Shown: positions 48,684-58,322, counted from the stretch's first letter. The stretch: DNA of 64,000 bases from Achromobacter pestifer (GCF_013267355.1 NZ_CP053985.1:7021907-7085906), one strand, 5' to 3'. Notes: generated from the letters alone by a model not told the origin. A program made the numbers and translations.

Positions 48684-49559
48684 TTACTGCGCCGCAATGC
48701 GGTGCGCGACCGCCAGCAGTTCGCTCACCAGCGGCAGGGGCTGGCGGTTTGCCAGCGTGATGGCAACCACGCGCCGCCGCAAAATGGGGCTATGGACCCG
48801 GACCTTGCGCAGGCCATACTCGGTCAGCAGCTTGTCGGGGATGCGGGACGGCAGGATGCAGGCGCCCACGCCCGATGACACCAGCTTGAGCATGGCGTCT
48901 ATGGTTTCGGCCTCGGCCACGAACTCCGGCTCCAGCCCCGCGCTATGGATCATCTTGCGCAGCGCGTAATGCGGCGGAAAGCCCACCAGCCGCAGGTCCA
49001 TGCCGGCCAGGTCGACATCGTCCGGCAGTTGCACATCGCCGCGCACGATCAGGCACATCTCGTCGTCGAACAGCGTGGCCGACGCCAGGTTGTCCGAGGC
49101 GACCGCCGCGTCGTAGACGAAGCCCACGTCCGCCTTGCCGCTTTCCACCAGCGCCACCACCTCGGGCGAACTGCGCCCCATCACGGACAGGTTCACGTGT
49201 TCATGGCTGCTGACGAAACTGGCCACCACCTCGGCCATGAAGTAGTAGCTGAGCGTATGCACGGTGGCGAGCCGGACCGTTCCCTGCGTCACGCCTTCGC
49301 GCTGGCGCACCGCCTCCAGCACCCGGTCGATGTTCTTGTACGCAGGCTGGATACCGTCGAGCAGCCGCGCGCCCGCCTCGGTCAGTTCCACCCCGCGGCC
49401 GGTGCGCACGAACAGCGGCTTGCCCACGTGGGCTTCCAGCGCCGCCAGTTGCCGGCTCAGCCCTGACTGGGTCTGGTCCAGGTCCTCCGCCGCGCGCGAT
49501 AGCGATTTGAGTTCCGCAATGCGCAAGAAATAGCGCAACTGCCGGTCCGGTGTATCCAT
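48684..49559 (-). CDS. LysR-family regulator
   Basis: A 291-residue LysR protein: DRQLRYFLRIAELKSLSRAAEDLDQTQSGLSRQLAALEAHVGKPLFVRTGRGVELTEAG is the winged helix-turn-helix (about 5-65), followed by an effector domain. ATG 49559 has GGGAGGG a few bases upstream. It lies 131 bases before the class II aldolase operon, transcribed the same way, and is the obvious regulator for it. No clear operator was identified in the 131-base gap. Confidence 0.86.
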   Translation of the reverse strand: MDTPDRQLRYFLRIAELKSLSRAAEDLDQTQSGLSRQLAALEAHVGKPLFVRTGRGVELTEAGARLLDGIQPAYKNIDRVLEAVRQREGVTQGTVRLATVHTLSYYFMAEVVASFVSSHEHVNLSVMGRSSPEVVALVESGKADVGFVYDAAVASDNLASATLFDDEMCLIVRGDVQLPDDVDLAGMDLRLVGFPPHYALRKMIHSAGLEPEFVAEAETIDAMLKLVSSGVGACILPSRIPDKLLTEYGLRKVRVHSPILRRRVVAITLANRQPLPLVSELLAVAHRIAAQ

Positions 49560-49708
49560 GCTGCCCTCCCGCCCCCTTTTCGATGCGCTCATGTCGGCGC
49601 GGCTGACAGTGTGCACCAGGGACCGGTTCGGCACTACGGGGATTTGCGCTAAGCCCGGGTTGGCGTACCCTGGCATACCCAGGCCCCAGTTGCATCAAGG
49701 AACCCCGC

Positions 49709-50149
49709 ATGACCGCGCCCCCGCCCCAACGTCCCATCGCGGCCACCATCGCCGCCGTCGTGCGCGACGGCTGTGTGCTGCTGGTGCGCCGCGCCAACCC
49801 GCCTGACCAGGGCCGCTGGGCCTTCCCCGGCGGCAAGATCGACGCGGGCGAAGGCGTGCTTGCCGCGGCCGCGCGTGAACTGCTGGAAGAGACCGGCGTG
49901 CGCGCGGAACCACTGCACGTGTTCGATGCGGTGGACGTCTATGACCGCGACGATGCGGGCGCGCTGCGCCGCCACTTCATCCTGATCGCGGTGCTGTGCC
50001 GCTGGCAATCCGGCGAACCGGTGGCGGGCGACGATGCCGCCGACGCCCGCTGGGTATCGCTGGAAGCATTGGACGATCACTCGCTCGCGGCCAGCTTCGG
50101 CGTGGCGGAACTGGCGCACAAGGCGGCGGCCCTGTCGGCTGCGCGCTAG
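49709..50149 (+). CDS. Nudix hydrolase
   Basis: A 146-residue Nudix protein. The box is complete: G42-KIDAG-E-GVLAAAA-RELLEETGV pattern, within FPGGKIDAGEGVLAAAARELL. The N-terminal RPIAATIAAVVRDGCVLLVRRANPPDQGRWAFPGG is typical of the ADP-ribose/NUDT group. It cleaves nucleoside diphosphate-linked metabolites; substrate not assignable. Its stop overlaps the converging LysR stop by four bases. It stands alone between two regulators. Confidence 0.88.
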   Translation: MTAPPPQRPIAATIAAVVRDGCVLLVRRANPPDQGRWAFPGGKIDAGEGVLAAAARELLEETGVRAEPLHVFDAVDVYDRDDAGALRRHFILIAVLCRWQSGEPVAGDDAADARWVSLEALDDHSLAASFGVAELAHKAAALSAAR

Positions 50150-51051
50150 CGCCTCGGGCTGGCGCCCCCCAAACCGCTTTCCAGCAGCCAATCCCGGAAC
50201 ACCCGCGCCTTGTCCGGCAAGGCGCCCCTGCCCGGCCATACCAGGTAGTAGCCGAAGTCCTCCAGCCAGGCGTCGCCGGCCAGCCGGACCAGGCGTGCGG
50301 CCGCCAATTCATCCTGCACCATCGCCACGGGCAGCAGGCCCGCGCCCTGGCCGGCGGCTACGGCCTGCAGCAGCAGGCTGCCATCATCGAAGGCAGGCCC
50401 CCTCGGCATGCCTGCGTCCTCCACGCCCTGGGCCGCGAACCACAGTTGCCAGCCGTTGCGCGCTTCGTCATGCACGCGTGGCCAGCGCAGCAGCTCCCGC
50501 GCGCCGCCTGGCATGCCCAGCTTCGCCACCAAGGCGGCCGATGCCACCGGCACGACCTCCACGGTCAGCAGGTGTTCGCTTTGCAGTCCCGCATAGCGGC
50601 CCAGCCCGTGGCGGATGGCGATGTCCGCGCCGTCCCGGCCGAAAGCCGCCAGCGCGTTGCTGGTGACGACCTGCAGGTCGATCTCCGGATGGCGGGCATG
50701 GAAGCCGTGCAGCCTGGGGATCAGCCAGGCCGATGCGAAGAACGCGGTGGTGCTGACGGTGAGCACGCGGCTCTCGGGCGGCAGGGCGATGCGGGCCGAC
50801 GCCGCGAGGATCTGGCGGAAGGCATTGCGCACCGGCGGCAGGAAACCGTGGCCGGCGTCCGTCAGCTGAATGCCGCGGTTCACGCGCAGGAACAGCGCCA
50901 CGCCCAGGTGCTGCTCCAGCGATTTGATCATCTGGCTGACCGCGCCCGGCGTCACGCACAGTTCCTGCGCCGCGTCCTTCACGGAGAGATGGCGGGCCGC
51001 AGCCTCGAAGGCGCGCAGCGCGTTAAGGGGAGGCAGTCGCTGAACGGTCAT
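50146..51051 (-). CDS. LysR-family regulator, GcvA-like
   Basis: A 301-residue regulator: LPPLNALRAFEAAARHLSVKDAAQELCVTPGAVSQMIKSLEQHLGVALFLRVNRGIQLTDAG is the typical GcvA-type N-terminus. The effector domain includes PEIDLQVVTSNALAAFGRDGADIAIRHGLGRYAG. It is divergent from the amidase-MFS pair and probably controls it. The AT-rich intergenic region holds CTAAT-containing sequence, as GcvA-type sites do, and a wide inverted repeat. Confidence 0.86.
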   Translation of the reverse strand: MTVQRLPPLNALRAFEAAARHLSVKDAAQELCVTPGAVSQMIKSLEQHLGVALFLRVNRGIQLTDAGHGFLPPVRNAFRQILAASARIALPPESRVLTVSTTAFFASAWLIPRLHGFHARHPEIDLQVVTSNALAAFGRDGADIAIRHGLGRYAGLQSEHLLTVEVVPVASAALVAKLGMPGGARELLRWPRVHDEARNGWQLWFAAQGVEDAGMPRGPAFDDGSLLLQAVAAGQGAGLLPVAMVQDELAAARLVRLAGDAWLEDFGYYLVWPGRGALPDKARVFRDWLLESGLGGASPRR

Positions 51052-51065
51052 GGCCCAAGAAATTG

Positions 51066-51104
51066 ATGATTTAGTTTTTCTAATTCAATTCGAATAGAAA
51101 TCAT
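51066..51104. promoter_or_regulatory. Wide inverted repeat in the LysR/amidase divergent promoter
   Basis: ATGATTT (51066-51072) and AAATCAT (51098-51104) are exact complements 25 bases apart, enclosing a TTTCTAATTCAATT stretch. Possible double-site LysR operator; the rest of the 124-base gap shows nothing clear. Confidence 0.35.
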
Positions 51105-51175
51105 GGTTTGTCGCACCGCCTCTCAGGCATTAGTCTGACTGGGTTACTGGCGACCGCATGATGGATAAAGAATAG

Positions 51176-52600
51176 ATGAACTATACGGAAAATATCAAGG
51201 CTGCAAGTCTCCACCAACTGGACCTGCTGTCGCTCGCCGCCCTGATCCGGTCGGGCGAGGTCTCGCCGGTAGCGGTCACGCGCGCGCAGTTGCAGCGCAT
51301 CGAGGCCCTGGACGGCAGCCTGCGCAGCTATGCCCACGTGACCGCCGCGTCCGCGCTGCAGGAAGCGCAGGCCGCGGAAAGCGAGATACGCCAAGGACGC
51401 TACCGCGGCCCCCTGCATGGCGTCCCCATCGCACTGAAGGACCTGTTCCGCCGCAAGGGCGTGCCGACGGCCGCCGGCGCCGCGATCCACCGCGGCACGC
51501 CCGCCGACCATGACGCCACGGTAGTCAGCCGCCTGCGCGAGGCGGGCGCCGTGCTGCTGGGGCAGCTGCAGATGACCGAGGGCGCGTACTCCGACCATCA
51601 CCCCGATACCGTGCCGCCGCGCAACCCCTGGAACGCGGATTACTGGACCGGCATCTCGTCCAGCGGATCGGCGGTGGCGACGGCCGCCGGCCTTTGCTTC
51701 GGCGCGACCGCCTCGGACACCGGCGGCTCCATCCGCTGGCCCTGCGCCGCCACCGGGCTGACCGGCATCAAGCCGACCTGGGGCCGCGTCAGCCGCCACG
51801 GCGTGTTCGAACTGGCGGCCTCGCTGGATCACGCCGGCGTCATCGCGCGCAGCGCGGCCGACGCCGCGGCGCTGCTGGAGGCCATCGCCGGACCCGATGC
51901 GAAGGATCCGACCGCGCTGCAAGCGCCCGTGCCGCGCTACACCCAGGAGGCCGAAGCCACGGTTGGCGGCCTGCGGGTCGGCGTGGATGCAAACTGGAAC
52001 CACGGCAACGTCGATGCCCAGACTCAGCGCATGATGGAAGCGGCGATGCAGGTCTTCGAGCAACTGGGCGCGGTCCTGGTGCCGCTGCAGTTCCCCATTG
52101 AGGACGCAGCGCAGGCCGTGCGCGACTGGGCGCCGCTCTGCGCGGTCGAAGCGGCGGTGGCGCACGCCAGCACCTACCCTTGCCGCAAGGCGGAGTACGG
52201 ACCGGTGCTGGCCGGCGTGATCGAAGCGGGACGCGCGCTATCCGGCCTCGACCACCAGCGCATCCTGTTGCGTCGCATGGCCACGCGAGGCAAGGTCGAC
52301 GCCTTGTTCGGCCGGGTCGATGCGCTGCTGACGCCAGTGCAGCCCATGGCTCCGCTCACGCTCGAAGCCATCAGCGTTCTAGGACTACAGCCCGGACTGG
52401 TCGAAGCCTTGCAACGCTATACCTGCGTGTTCGACATGACGGGCCACCCCTGTCTGACGCTACCCGCCGGCCAGTGCGCGGCCGGCATGCCCATGGGCCT
52501 GCAACTGGTGGCGGCCCATTTGGGCGAGCCTGTGCTGTTCCGGCTGGGCGCCGCTTTCCAGGCGGCCACAAACTGGCATCTACGCCGGCCGGCGTTGTGA
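51176..52600 (+). CDS. Amidase-signature family hydrolase
   Basis: A 474-residue amidase with the Ser-cisSer-Lys triad: lysine in PIALKDLFRRKG (about residue 86), first serine in GISSSGSAVATAAG (about 162-165) and nucleophile serine in ASDTGGSIRWPCA (about 186). It matches the GatA/AtzF-like group in length. It lies nine bases before an MFS gene and is divergent from a GcvA-like regulator. A free-standing amidase with its own transporter suggests use of an amide or ureide as a nitrogen source. GatA of the amidotransferase is unlikely, as gatB/gatC are absent. Confidence 0.87.
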   Translation: MNYTENIKAASLHQLDLLSLAALIRSGEVSPVAVTRAQLQRIEALDGSLRSYAHVTAASALQEAQAAESEIRQGRYRGPLHGVPIALKDLFRRKGVPTAAGAAIHRGTPADHDATVVSRLREAGAVLLGQLQMTEGAYSDHHPDTVPPRNPWNADYWTGISSSGSAVATAAGLCFGATASDTGGSIRWPCAATGLTGIKPTWGRVSRHGVFELAASLDHAGVIARSAADAAALLEAIAGPDAKDPTALQAPVPRYTQEAEATVGGLRVGVDANWNHGNVDAQTQRMMEAAMQVFEQLGAVLVPLQFPIEDAAQAVRDWAPLCAVEAAVAHASTYPCRKAEYGPVLAGVIEAGRALSGLDHQRILLRRMATRGKVDALFGRVDALLTPVQPMAPLTLEAISVLGLQPGLVEALQRYTCVFDMTGHPCLTLPAGQCAAGMPMGLQLVAAHLGEPVLFRLGAAFQAATNWHLRRPAL

Positions 52601-52608
52601 GGCCGAAG

Positions 52609-53901
52609 ATGAAGATGCATGCGCAACCCGGCGCCGCCCTGCCCATCGCCGGCCGGATCTTCCACGGTTGGCGGGTGGTGGCCGCGGCCTTCGCCATCAC
52701 CTTGCTGGGCTTTGGCAGCGCCTACTCATTCAGCGCCTTCGTCGACGCCTTGCAGCGCGACTTCTCGGCCACGCGCGGCGCGGTGTCGCTGGTGTTCTCG
52801 CTGGCGGGATTTCTCTACTTCGGCTTCGGCGTGGTCAGCGGCCCGCTGGCGGACCGCTACGGCTCGCGCCGCATGGCCTGGATAGGCATGCTGCTGGTGG
52901 CGCTGGGCCTGGCGCTTGCCAGCGCCGCGCAAAGCATGATGCAGATCTACCTGGCCTACGGCCTGGGCGTCGGGCTAGGCGTGGGCTGCGCCTACGTGCC
53001 GGTGGTGGGCGCCGTGCAGCGCTGGTTCCTGCGCCGGCGCGGGCTGGCCTCGGGGCTGGCGGTCAGCGGCATCGGCGTGGGCACGCTGCTGGTGCCGCCG
53101 CTGGCCTGCGCGCTGATCGACCTGTGGGGCTGGCGCGCCGCCTATCTGGCGTTGGCCGCCGCGGTAGCGGTCCTGGGCTGCGCCGCGGCGCGCTGGGTTG
53201 AAAATTCGCCGCAAGACCGCGGACTGCAACCCGACGGCGACGCCGCGCCCGCCGTCCGCGCTGCGCCGGCATCCGCACCAGCACCCGCGCCCGCCGGCGT
53301 GCCGGTGCTCGCAGCCATACGCAGCAAGGTCTTCGTCCTGCTGTATCTGGCAGCCATGGCCGGCGCCTTCGGCGTCTTCGTGCCCTTCGTGCACCTCATC
53401 CCGTACGCCTTGGATCATGGCATCGCGCCGGGGCTGGCCGTGCTGTTGCTGGGCATGGTCGGCGTGGGTAGCACGGCAGGCCGGTTTCTGCTGGGCACGC
53501 TGGCCGACCGCCTGGGCCGGCGCGCCTCGCTCGCCACGATGTATGGCGGCATGGCGGCGTCGATGGCGCTGTGGAGCGCTTGCGGCCAGTTCTGGACGCT
53601 GGCGTTGTTCGCCCTGGTGTTCGGTGCGTTCTACGGCGGCTGGGTGGCCTTGATGCCAGCAGTGGTCATGGATTACTTCGGCGGCCGGCACGTCAGCGGC
53701 ATCATCGGCGCGCTCTACACCAGCGTGGCATTCGGCACGTTGATCGGCCCAGTGGCGGCCGGTCATGTGTACGACCTCAGCGGCTCCTATCTGCTGCCCA
53801 TCGTCGCCAGCGCGGCGGGCAATGCATTGGCGGCGGCGATTACGGCACTGCTGCCGCGGCAACTCGCACCGCAGGCCGAGCCGCGCCGGGTTCTACTATA
53901 G
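52609..53901 (+). CDS. MFS transporter, monocarboxylate/OFA-like
   Basis: A 430-residue MFS protein of the oxalate/formate-antiporter or MCT-like group. GWRVVAAAFAITLLGFGSAYSFSAFVDALQRDFSATRGAVSLVFS at the start is typical, then VVSGPLADRYGSRRMAWIGM, and FLLGTLADRLGRRASLATMYGG in the second half. A central proline/alanine-rich linker (about 215-240) separates the halves. The start at 52609 follows GTGAGG of the amidase stop region; ATG 52615 is also possible. Probably moves the substrate or product of the amidase. Confidence 0.85.
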   Translation: MKMHAQPGAALPIAGRIFHGWRVVAAAFAITLLGFGSAYSFSAFVDALQRDFSATRGAVSLVFSLAGFLYFGFGVVSGPLADRYGSRRMAWIGMLLVALGLALASAAQSMMQIYLAYGLGVGLGVGCAYVPVVGAVQRWFLRRRGLASGLAVSGIGVGTLLVPPLACALIDLWGWRAAYLALAAAVAVLGCAAARWVENSPQDRGLQPDGDAAPAVRAAPASAPAPAPAGVPVLAAIRSKVFVLLYLAAMAGAFGVFVPFVHLIPYALDHGIAPGLAVLLLGMVGVGSTAGRFLLGTLADRLGRRASLATMYGGMAASMALWSACGQFWTLALFALVFGAFYGGWVALMPAVVMDYFGGRHVSGIIGALYTSVAFGTLIGPVAAGHVYDLSGSYLLPIVASAAGNALAAAITALLPRQLAPQAEPRRVLL

Positions 53902-53929
53902 AGGCCCAACCAAGCACTTCCCGCCACCC

Positions 53930-54739
53930 ATGCTCGACACCTACCTTGCCCGCTGGCAACTGACGCCCGACGGCGCGCCCATCATCACGCGCGCCGCCCA
54001 GCTGCTGCCCGTGCGGCATCGCGGCCTGCCCGCCATGCTCAAGGTCTCGCACGAAGAAGACGAGAAGCAAGGCGGCGTGCTGATGCGCTGGTGGGACGGC
54101 CAGGGCGCGGCGCGCGTGCTGGCGCATGACGGCGCAGCCATCCTGCTGGAGCGGGCCACGGGCGCTCGCTCGCTGGCCGAGTACGCGCGCAACGGGCGCG
54201 ACGACGAAGCCACCCGCATCATCTGCGGCGTGCTGCAAGACCTGCATGCGCCGCGCGCCCGGCCCCTGCCCGCGCTGCGTCCGCTAGAAGAATGGTTCGA
54301 GGAACTGTGGCCCATGGCGCAGGCGCAAGGCGGCATCCTGGCGCACAGCGCCCGCCACGCCCGCGCCCTGCTCGACAGCCCGCGCGACCTGACGGTGCTG
54401 CACGGCGACGTGCACCACGGCAATATCCTGGACTTCGGCGAGCGCGGCTGGCTGGTCATCGACCCCAAACGCCTGCATGGCGAGCGCGCCTTCGACTACG
54501 CCAATCTCTTCTGCAACCCGGACCTGGCGGATCCGGCTCCGCCCGTGGCCATCGAGCCCGGGCGCTTCGAGCGGCGGCTGGAACTGGTCGTCGCGCAGTC
54601 GGGCCTGGAGCGCCGCCGGCTGCTGCAATGGATCCTGGCCTGGTGCGGCCTGTCCGCCGCCTGGTTCATGGGCGGCGGCGAGGACGCCGCGATCGGCCTG
54701 GACATCGCCCGCCAGGCGCAAGCGCTGCTGGAACGCTGA
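53930..54739 (+). CDS. Aminoglycoside/hydroxyurea-type antibiotic kinase (APH(6)-like)
   Basis: A 269-residue phosphotransferase of the streptomycin/hydroxyurea kinase family. AVLERATGARSLAEYARNGRDDEATRIICGVLQDLH-type sequence precedes the catalytic loop VLHGDVHHGNILDFG (about residues 156-170) and the metal-binding VIDPKRLHGERAFDYANLFCNP. Length agrees with the family. It follows the MFS gene by 28 bases, possibly on the same transcript. Chromosomal members often have no clear resistance phenotype; phosphorylation of another hydroxylated metabolite is possible. Confidence 0.82.
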   Translation: MLDTYLARWQLTPDGAPIITRAAQLLPVRHRGLPAMLKVSHEEDEKQGGVLMRWWDGQGAARVLAHDGAAILLERATGARSLAEYARNGRDDEATRIICGVLQDLHAPRARPLPALRPLEEWFEELWPMAQAQGGILAHSARHARALLDSPRDLTVLHGDVHHGNILDFGERGWLVIDPKRLHGERAFDYANLFCNPDLADPAPPVAIEPGRFERRLELVVAQSGLERRRLLQWILAWCGLSAAWFMGGGEDAAIGLDIARQAQALLER

Positions 54740-54825
54740 ATCCCGGCCGCTGCAAACAAGGTATCCGGTTCGATGCGGTAAGGTGTAGCCCCACACCCCT
54801 TATCTCTTCATTCCCGGAGTACCGA

Positions 54826-56220
54826 ATGACCGGATTGTTCATCGTGGTGGCGGCGCTGGCGTTCCTGATGCTGGCGGCGTATCGAGGCTATAGCGTGATC
54901 CTGTGCGCGCCCATCGCGGCCATGGGCGCGGTGCTGCTGACCGACCCGTCGGCGCTGGCGCCCGTGTTCTCGGGCATCTTCATGGAGCGCATGGCGGGCT
55001 TCGCCAAGCTCTACTTCCCCGTGTTCCTGTTGGGCGCCGTGTTCGGCAAGCTGATCGAGCTGTCGGGCTTTTCGCGCGCCATCGTGCAAGCGGTGTTGCG
55101 CCTGATCGGCGCCGACCGCGCCATCATGGCCATCGTGCTGGTCTGCGCGGTGCTGACCTATGGCGGCGTGTCGCTGTTCGTGGTGGTGTTCGCGGTGTAC
55201 CCGTTCGCGGCCGAGATGTTCCGCCAGGGCGGCATCCCGAAGCGGCTGATGCCGGGCGCGATCGCCCTGGGCGCGTTCACCTTCACCATGACCGCCCTGC
55301 CCGGCACGCCGCAGATCCAGAACATCATCCCCACCACTTTCTTCGAAACCACCACCTGGGCCGCGCCCTGGCTGGGCCTGATCGGCGCCTGCTTCACGCT
55401 GACCGCCGGCATCGCCTACCTGGAGTGGCGGCGCAAGCGCGCGATGGCCGCGGGCGAGACCTACGGCACCGAGCTGCGCAACGAGCCGGTCACGCCGCCC
55501 AGCGAACGCGAGCACCATCCGCTGGTCGCCCTGCTGCCCCTGGTGGTGGTGGGAGTCGTCAACTACCTGCTGACGCGCTGGATACCGGGCTGGTATCCGG
55601 CCGGCTCCGAAGTCGCGCTGCCGGGCCTGCCCAAGCCCATGCCCGTCAACGCCGAAGACCAGGTGGCGCTGTGGGCGGTGATGGGCGCGCTGATCGCAGG
55701 CATCTTCACCATCCTGCTGTTCTCGTTCCGCGGCATCAAGGCGCACTTCGCCGAAGGCAGCAAGAACGCGGTGTCCGGCGCCTTGCTGGCCTCGATGAAC
55801 ACGGCGGCGGAATACGGCTTTGGCGGCGTGATTGCCGCCCTGCCCGGTTTCCTGCTGGTTGCCGACGCGCTCAAGTCCATCCCCGACCCGCTGGTGGGCG
55901 AGGCGGTGGCCGTGACCTCGCTGGCCGGCATCACCGGTTCGGCCTCGGGCGGCATGAGCATCGCGCTGGCGGCCATGGCGCAGACCTTCATCGACAGCGC
56001 GCACGCGGCCGGCATCCCGATGGAAGTGCTGCACCGGATCGCCGCCATGGCCAGCGGCGGCATGGACACGCTGCCGCACAACGGCGCGGTCATCACGCTG
56101 CTGGCGGTCACGGGCCTGACGCACCGCCAGTCCTATGGCGACATCTTCGCCATCACGCTGATATCCACCACCTCGGTCTTCCTGGCGATCGCCGTGTACT
56201 ACCTGACCGGCATCGTCTGA
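54826..56220 (+). CDS. GntP-family gluconate/organic acid permease
   Basis: A 464-residue membrane protein with about 12 helices. MTGLFIVVAALAFLMLAAYRGYSVILCAPIAAMGAVLL, FPVFLLGAVFGKLIELSGFSRAIVQAVL, GGVSLFVVVFAVYPFAAEMFRQ and the conserved ITGSASGGMSIAL and ASGGMDTLPHNGAVITLL segments point to the GntP/CitM-like family. CGGAG precedes ATG 54826. No kinase or dehydratase is beside it. It converges with, and overlaps by 22 bases, the LysR gene at 56199. Confidence 0.86.
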   Translation: MTGLFIVVAALAFLMLAAYRGYSVILCAPIAAMGAVLLTDPSALAPVFSGIFMERMAGFAKLYFPVFLLGAVFGKLIELSGFSRAIVQAVLRLIGADRAIMAIVLVCAVLTYGGVSLFVVVFAVYPFAAEMFRQGGIPKRLMPGAIALGAFTFTMTALPGTPQIQNIIPTTFFETTTWAAPWLGLIGACFTLTAGIAYLEWRRKRAMAAGETYGTELRNEPVTPPSEREHHPLVALLPLVVVGVVNYLLTRWIPGWYPAGSEVALPGLPKPMPVNAEDQVALWAVMGALIAGIFTILLFSFRGIKAHFAEGSKNAVSGALLASMNTAAEYGFGGVIAALPGFLLVADALKSIPDPLVGEAVAVTSLAGITGSASGGMSIALAAMAQTFIDSAHAAGIPMEVLHRIAAMASGGMDTLPHNGAVITLLAVTGLTHRQSYGDIFAITLISTTSVFLAIAVYYLTGIV

Positions 56221-57110
56221 GCCAGGCCCGCGGCGATGACCTCCGCCAGCCATTGCGTGAAAACGCGCACCCGCGCCGACACCTGGCGGTTCTGCGGATA
56301 CAGCACCGACACAGGCATGGGCGCGGGCGGCGCGGCGGGCAGCACGATCTTCAGCTCGCCCGCCGCCAGCTCGCGTTCGATGCGGTAGCGCGGCACCTGC
56401 ACCAAGCCCAGGCCGGCCAGCGCCGCGCTGGTGTAAAGCTCCGCGCCGGTGACGCTGACCACGGCCCTGGGCCGCACCTGCACATTCTTGCCTTCGACCA
56501 TGAAATCCAGCGGCAGGCTGCGGCCCGTGGCGCTGGACAGGTAATCCACCACGCGATGGCCTTCCAGGTCTTCCAGCCGCCGCGGCTCGCCATGGCGCGC
56601 CAGATAGGCGGGGCTGGCCACCGTGACTTGCGGCATCAGCGCAATCTGGCGTCCCACCAGCGAGGAATCCTGCAGCGTGCCGGTGCGCAGCACGCAATCC
56701 ACGCCTTCGCGCACCAGATCCACCAGGCGGTCGTCCTCGCCCAGCTGCAGCACGATGTCGGGATAGCGCGCCAGGAAGTCCGGCAGGCCCGGCATGACGA
56801 AGAACCTGGCCAGCGTGCCTTGCGCATTGACCCGCAAGAGGCCCTTGGGCGAGGTATCCAGGAACGCGCCGTCGGCCTCCTCCAGATCCGCCAGGAGCCG
56901 CACGCAACGCTGGTAATGAGCTTCGCCGTCATGGGTGAGCCGCACCTGGCGCGTGGTGCGTTCCAGCAGCCGGGCGCCCAGGCGCGCTTCCATCCGCTTG
57001 ACCAGATTGGTGACCGTGGGACGGGGGATCTGCAGGTCCTCGGCGGCCTGGGAAAAGCTGCGCCTTTCGGCGATGCGCACGAACACCTGCATTTCCTGGA
57101 ACCGGTCCAT
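56199..57110 (-). CDS. LysR-family regulator
   Basis: A 303-residue LysR protein: MDRFQEMQVFVRIAERRSFSQAAEDLQIPRPTVTNLVKRMEARLGARLLERTTRQVRLTHDG is the usual N-terminus of the group that controls single oxidoreductase genes; the effector domain includes DCVLRTGTLQDSSLVGRQIA. It is divergent from the SDR at 57225 across 114 AT-rich bases and is its probable regulator. Its 3' end overlaps the GntP gene. Confidence 0.87.
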   Translation of the reverse strand: MDRFQEMQVFVRIAERRSFSQAAEDLQIPRPTVTNLVKRMEARLGARLLERTTRQVRLTHDGEAHYQRCVRLLADLEEADGAFLDTSPKGLLRVNAQGTLARFFVMPGLPDFLARYPDIVLQLGEDDRLVDLVREGVDCVLRTGTLQDSSLVGRQIALMPQVTVASPAYLARHGEPRRLEDLEGHRVVDYLSSATGRSLPLDFMVEGKNVQVRPRAVVSVTGAELYTSAALAGLGLVQVPRYRIERELAAGELKIVLPAAPPAPMPVSVLYPQNRQVSARVRVFTQWLAEVIAAGLAQTMPVR

Positions 57111-57224
57111 GCTCAGCCACCCATTATTAATGCAAATGAAATTATGTTAGCGAATATAGAGTAATTATCTTTTTTCTGGAATAGTTCAAGATACGCCTCA
57201 CCCCCATGCAACCGGAGATACGAC

Positions 57225-57968
57225 ATGAACACCCAGGCCACGCAACGCATCGCGCTCGTCACCGGCGGATCGCGCGGCATCGGCGCCGCCATCGTCCGCC
57301 GCCTGGCGCAGGACGGCCACGCCGTCGCCATCAACTACGCGTCCAGCGCCGCCGCGGCCGAGGCCCTGGCCGATGACATCCGCGCAGCCGGCGGCCGCGC
57401 CCTGGCGGTGCGGGCCGACGTGTCCCGGGCGGACGAAGTGCGCGCCATGTTCGACCAGGTGGAAGCGGGACTGGGCCGCATCGACGTGCTGGTCAACAGC
57501 GCCGGCATCCTGAAGATGGTGCCGTTGGCCGAGACCAGCGACGAACTCTACGAACAGACCTTCGGCATCAATACCCGCGGCACCTTCAACACGCTGCGCG
57601 AAGCCGCCACGCGGCTGGCCGACGGCGGCAGCATCGTCAACGTCTCCAGCACCACCATCGCGCTCAACCTGCCGAACTACTCCGTCTACATCGCCAGCAA
57701 GGCGGCGGTGGAAAGCCTTACCCAAGTGTTCGCCAAGGAATTGCGCGGCCGCCGCATCACCGTCAACGCGGTGGCGCCCGGCCCCGTCGCCACCGAACTC
57801 TTCCTGAACGGCAAGAGCCCCGAACTGATCGAGCACTACGCCAAAATGCCTCCGCTGGAACGCCTGGGCCAGCCCGAGGACATCGCCAATGTGGTGTCGT
57901 TCCTGGCGGGGCCAGAGGCCGGCTGGGTCAACGGCCAGATCCTGCGCGCCAACGGCGGCGTCGCCTGA
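57225..57968 (+). CDS. SDR-family oxidoreductase
   Basis: A 247-residue SDR of the 3-oxoacyl-ACP-reductase-like group: VTGGSRGIGAAIVRRLA, ASSAAAAEALADDIRAAGG (arginine-poor cofactor site consistent with NADPH use), NSAGIL, NVSSTTIAL, YIASK catalytic pair and GPVATELF. GGAG precedes ATG 57225. It is divergent from a LysR gene and stands alone. Typical of stress-linked or catabolic SDRs; substrate unknown. Confidence 0.86.
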   Translation: MNTQATQRIALVTGGSRGIGAAIVRRLAQDGHAVAINYASSAAAAEALADDIRAAGGRALAVRADVSRADEVRAMFDQVEAGLGRIDVLVNSAGILKMVPLAETSDELYEQTFGINTRGTFNTLREAATRLADGGSIVNVSSTTIALNLPNYSVYIASKAAVESLTQVFAKELRGRRITVNAVAPGPVATELFLNGKSPELIEHYAKMPPLERLGQPEDIANVVSFLAGPEAGWVNGQILRANGGVA

Positions 57969-58322
57969 AACCGCGCATTCCGCCGCTACCCGACGCAAGT
58001 CCGCGCGCGCGGCCCGACGGCCGCGCCGCGCCATCCCCTCATCCCTACGCATGAGCGCGCAGCCGCAGGCGCACGCGCGGCGCACCGCCTCGATCGCCGC
58101 GAATTTGCGTGTATCCCTCATCCGTTTTACCCATGCCCCCATCGCCTGATGGGTTGAGCAGCCGCGCGCGCTTATTACTTTTCTCCACTGATCACTCGGG
58201 CCTTTGACTTACGGACAAGTCTGGCCAGCTGGACGAGGTTTGCATGAGACGAGAGCCGGAAGGTCTGTATTAGGCTGATCCCGTAGTACTCCGACTCACC
58301 TTGATCAATTGGACGAAAGTAA
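57969..58322. other. Intergenic region upstream of rpfF
   Basis: About 350 bases with no convincing gene on either strand. The last 100 or so bases before rpfF are less GC-rich and contain a TTGACT element (58205-58210) that could serve as a -35 box, but no good -10 was found at standard spacing. A short TTGATCAA palindrome lies just before the ribosome-binding region. Nothing else seen. Confidence 0.4.

Noticed and set aside
58205..58250. Sigma-70 promoter for rpfF based on TTGACT
   Set aside because: No acceptable -10 hexamer at 16-18 base spacing, so it is only mentioned and not called.
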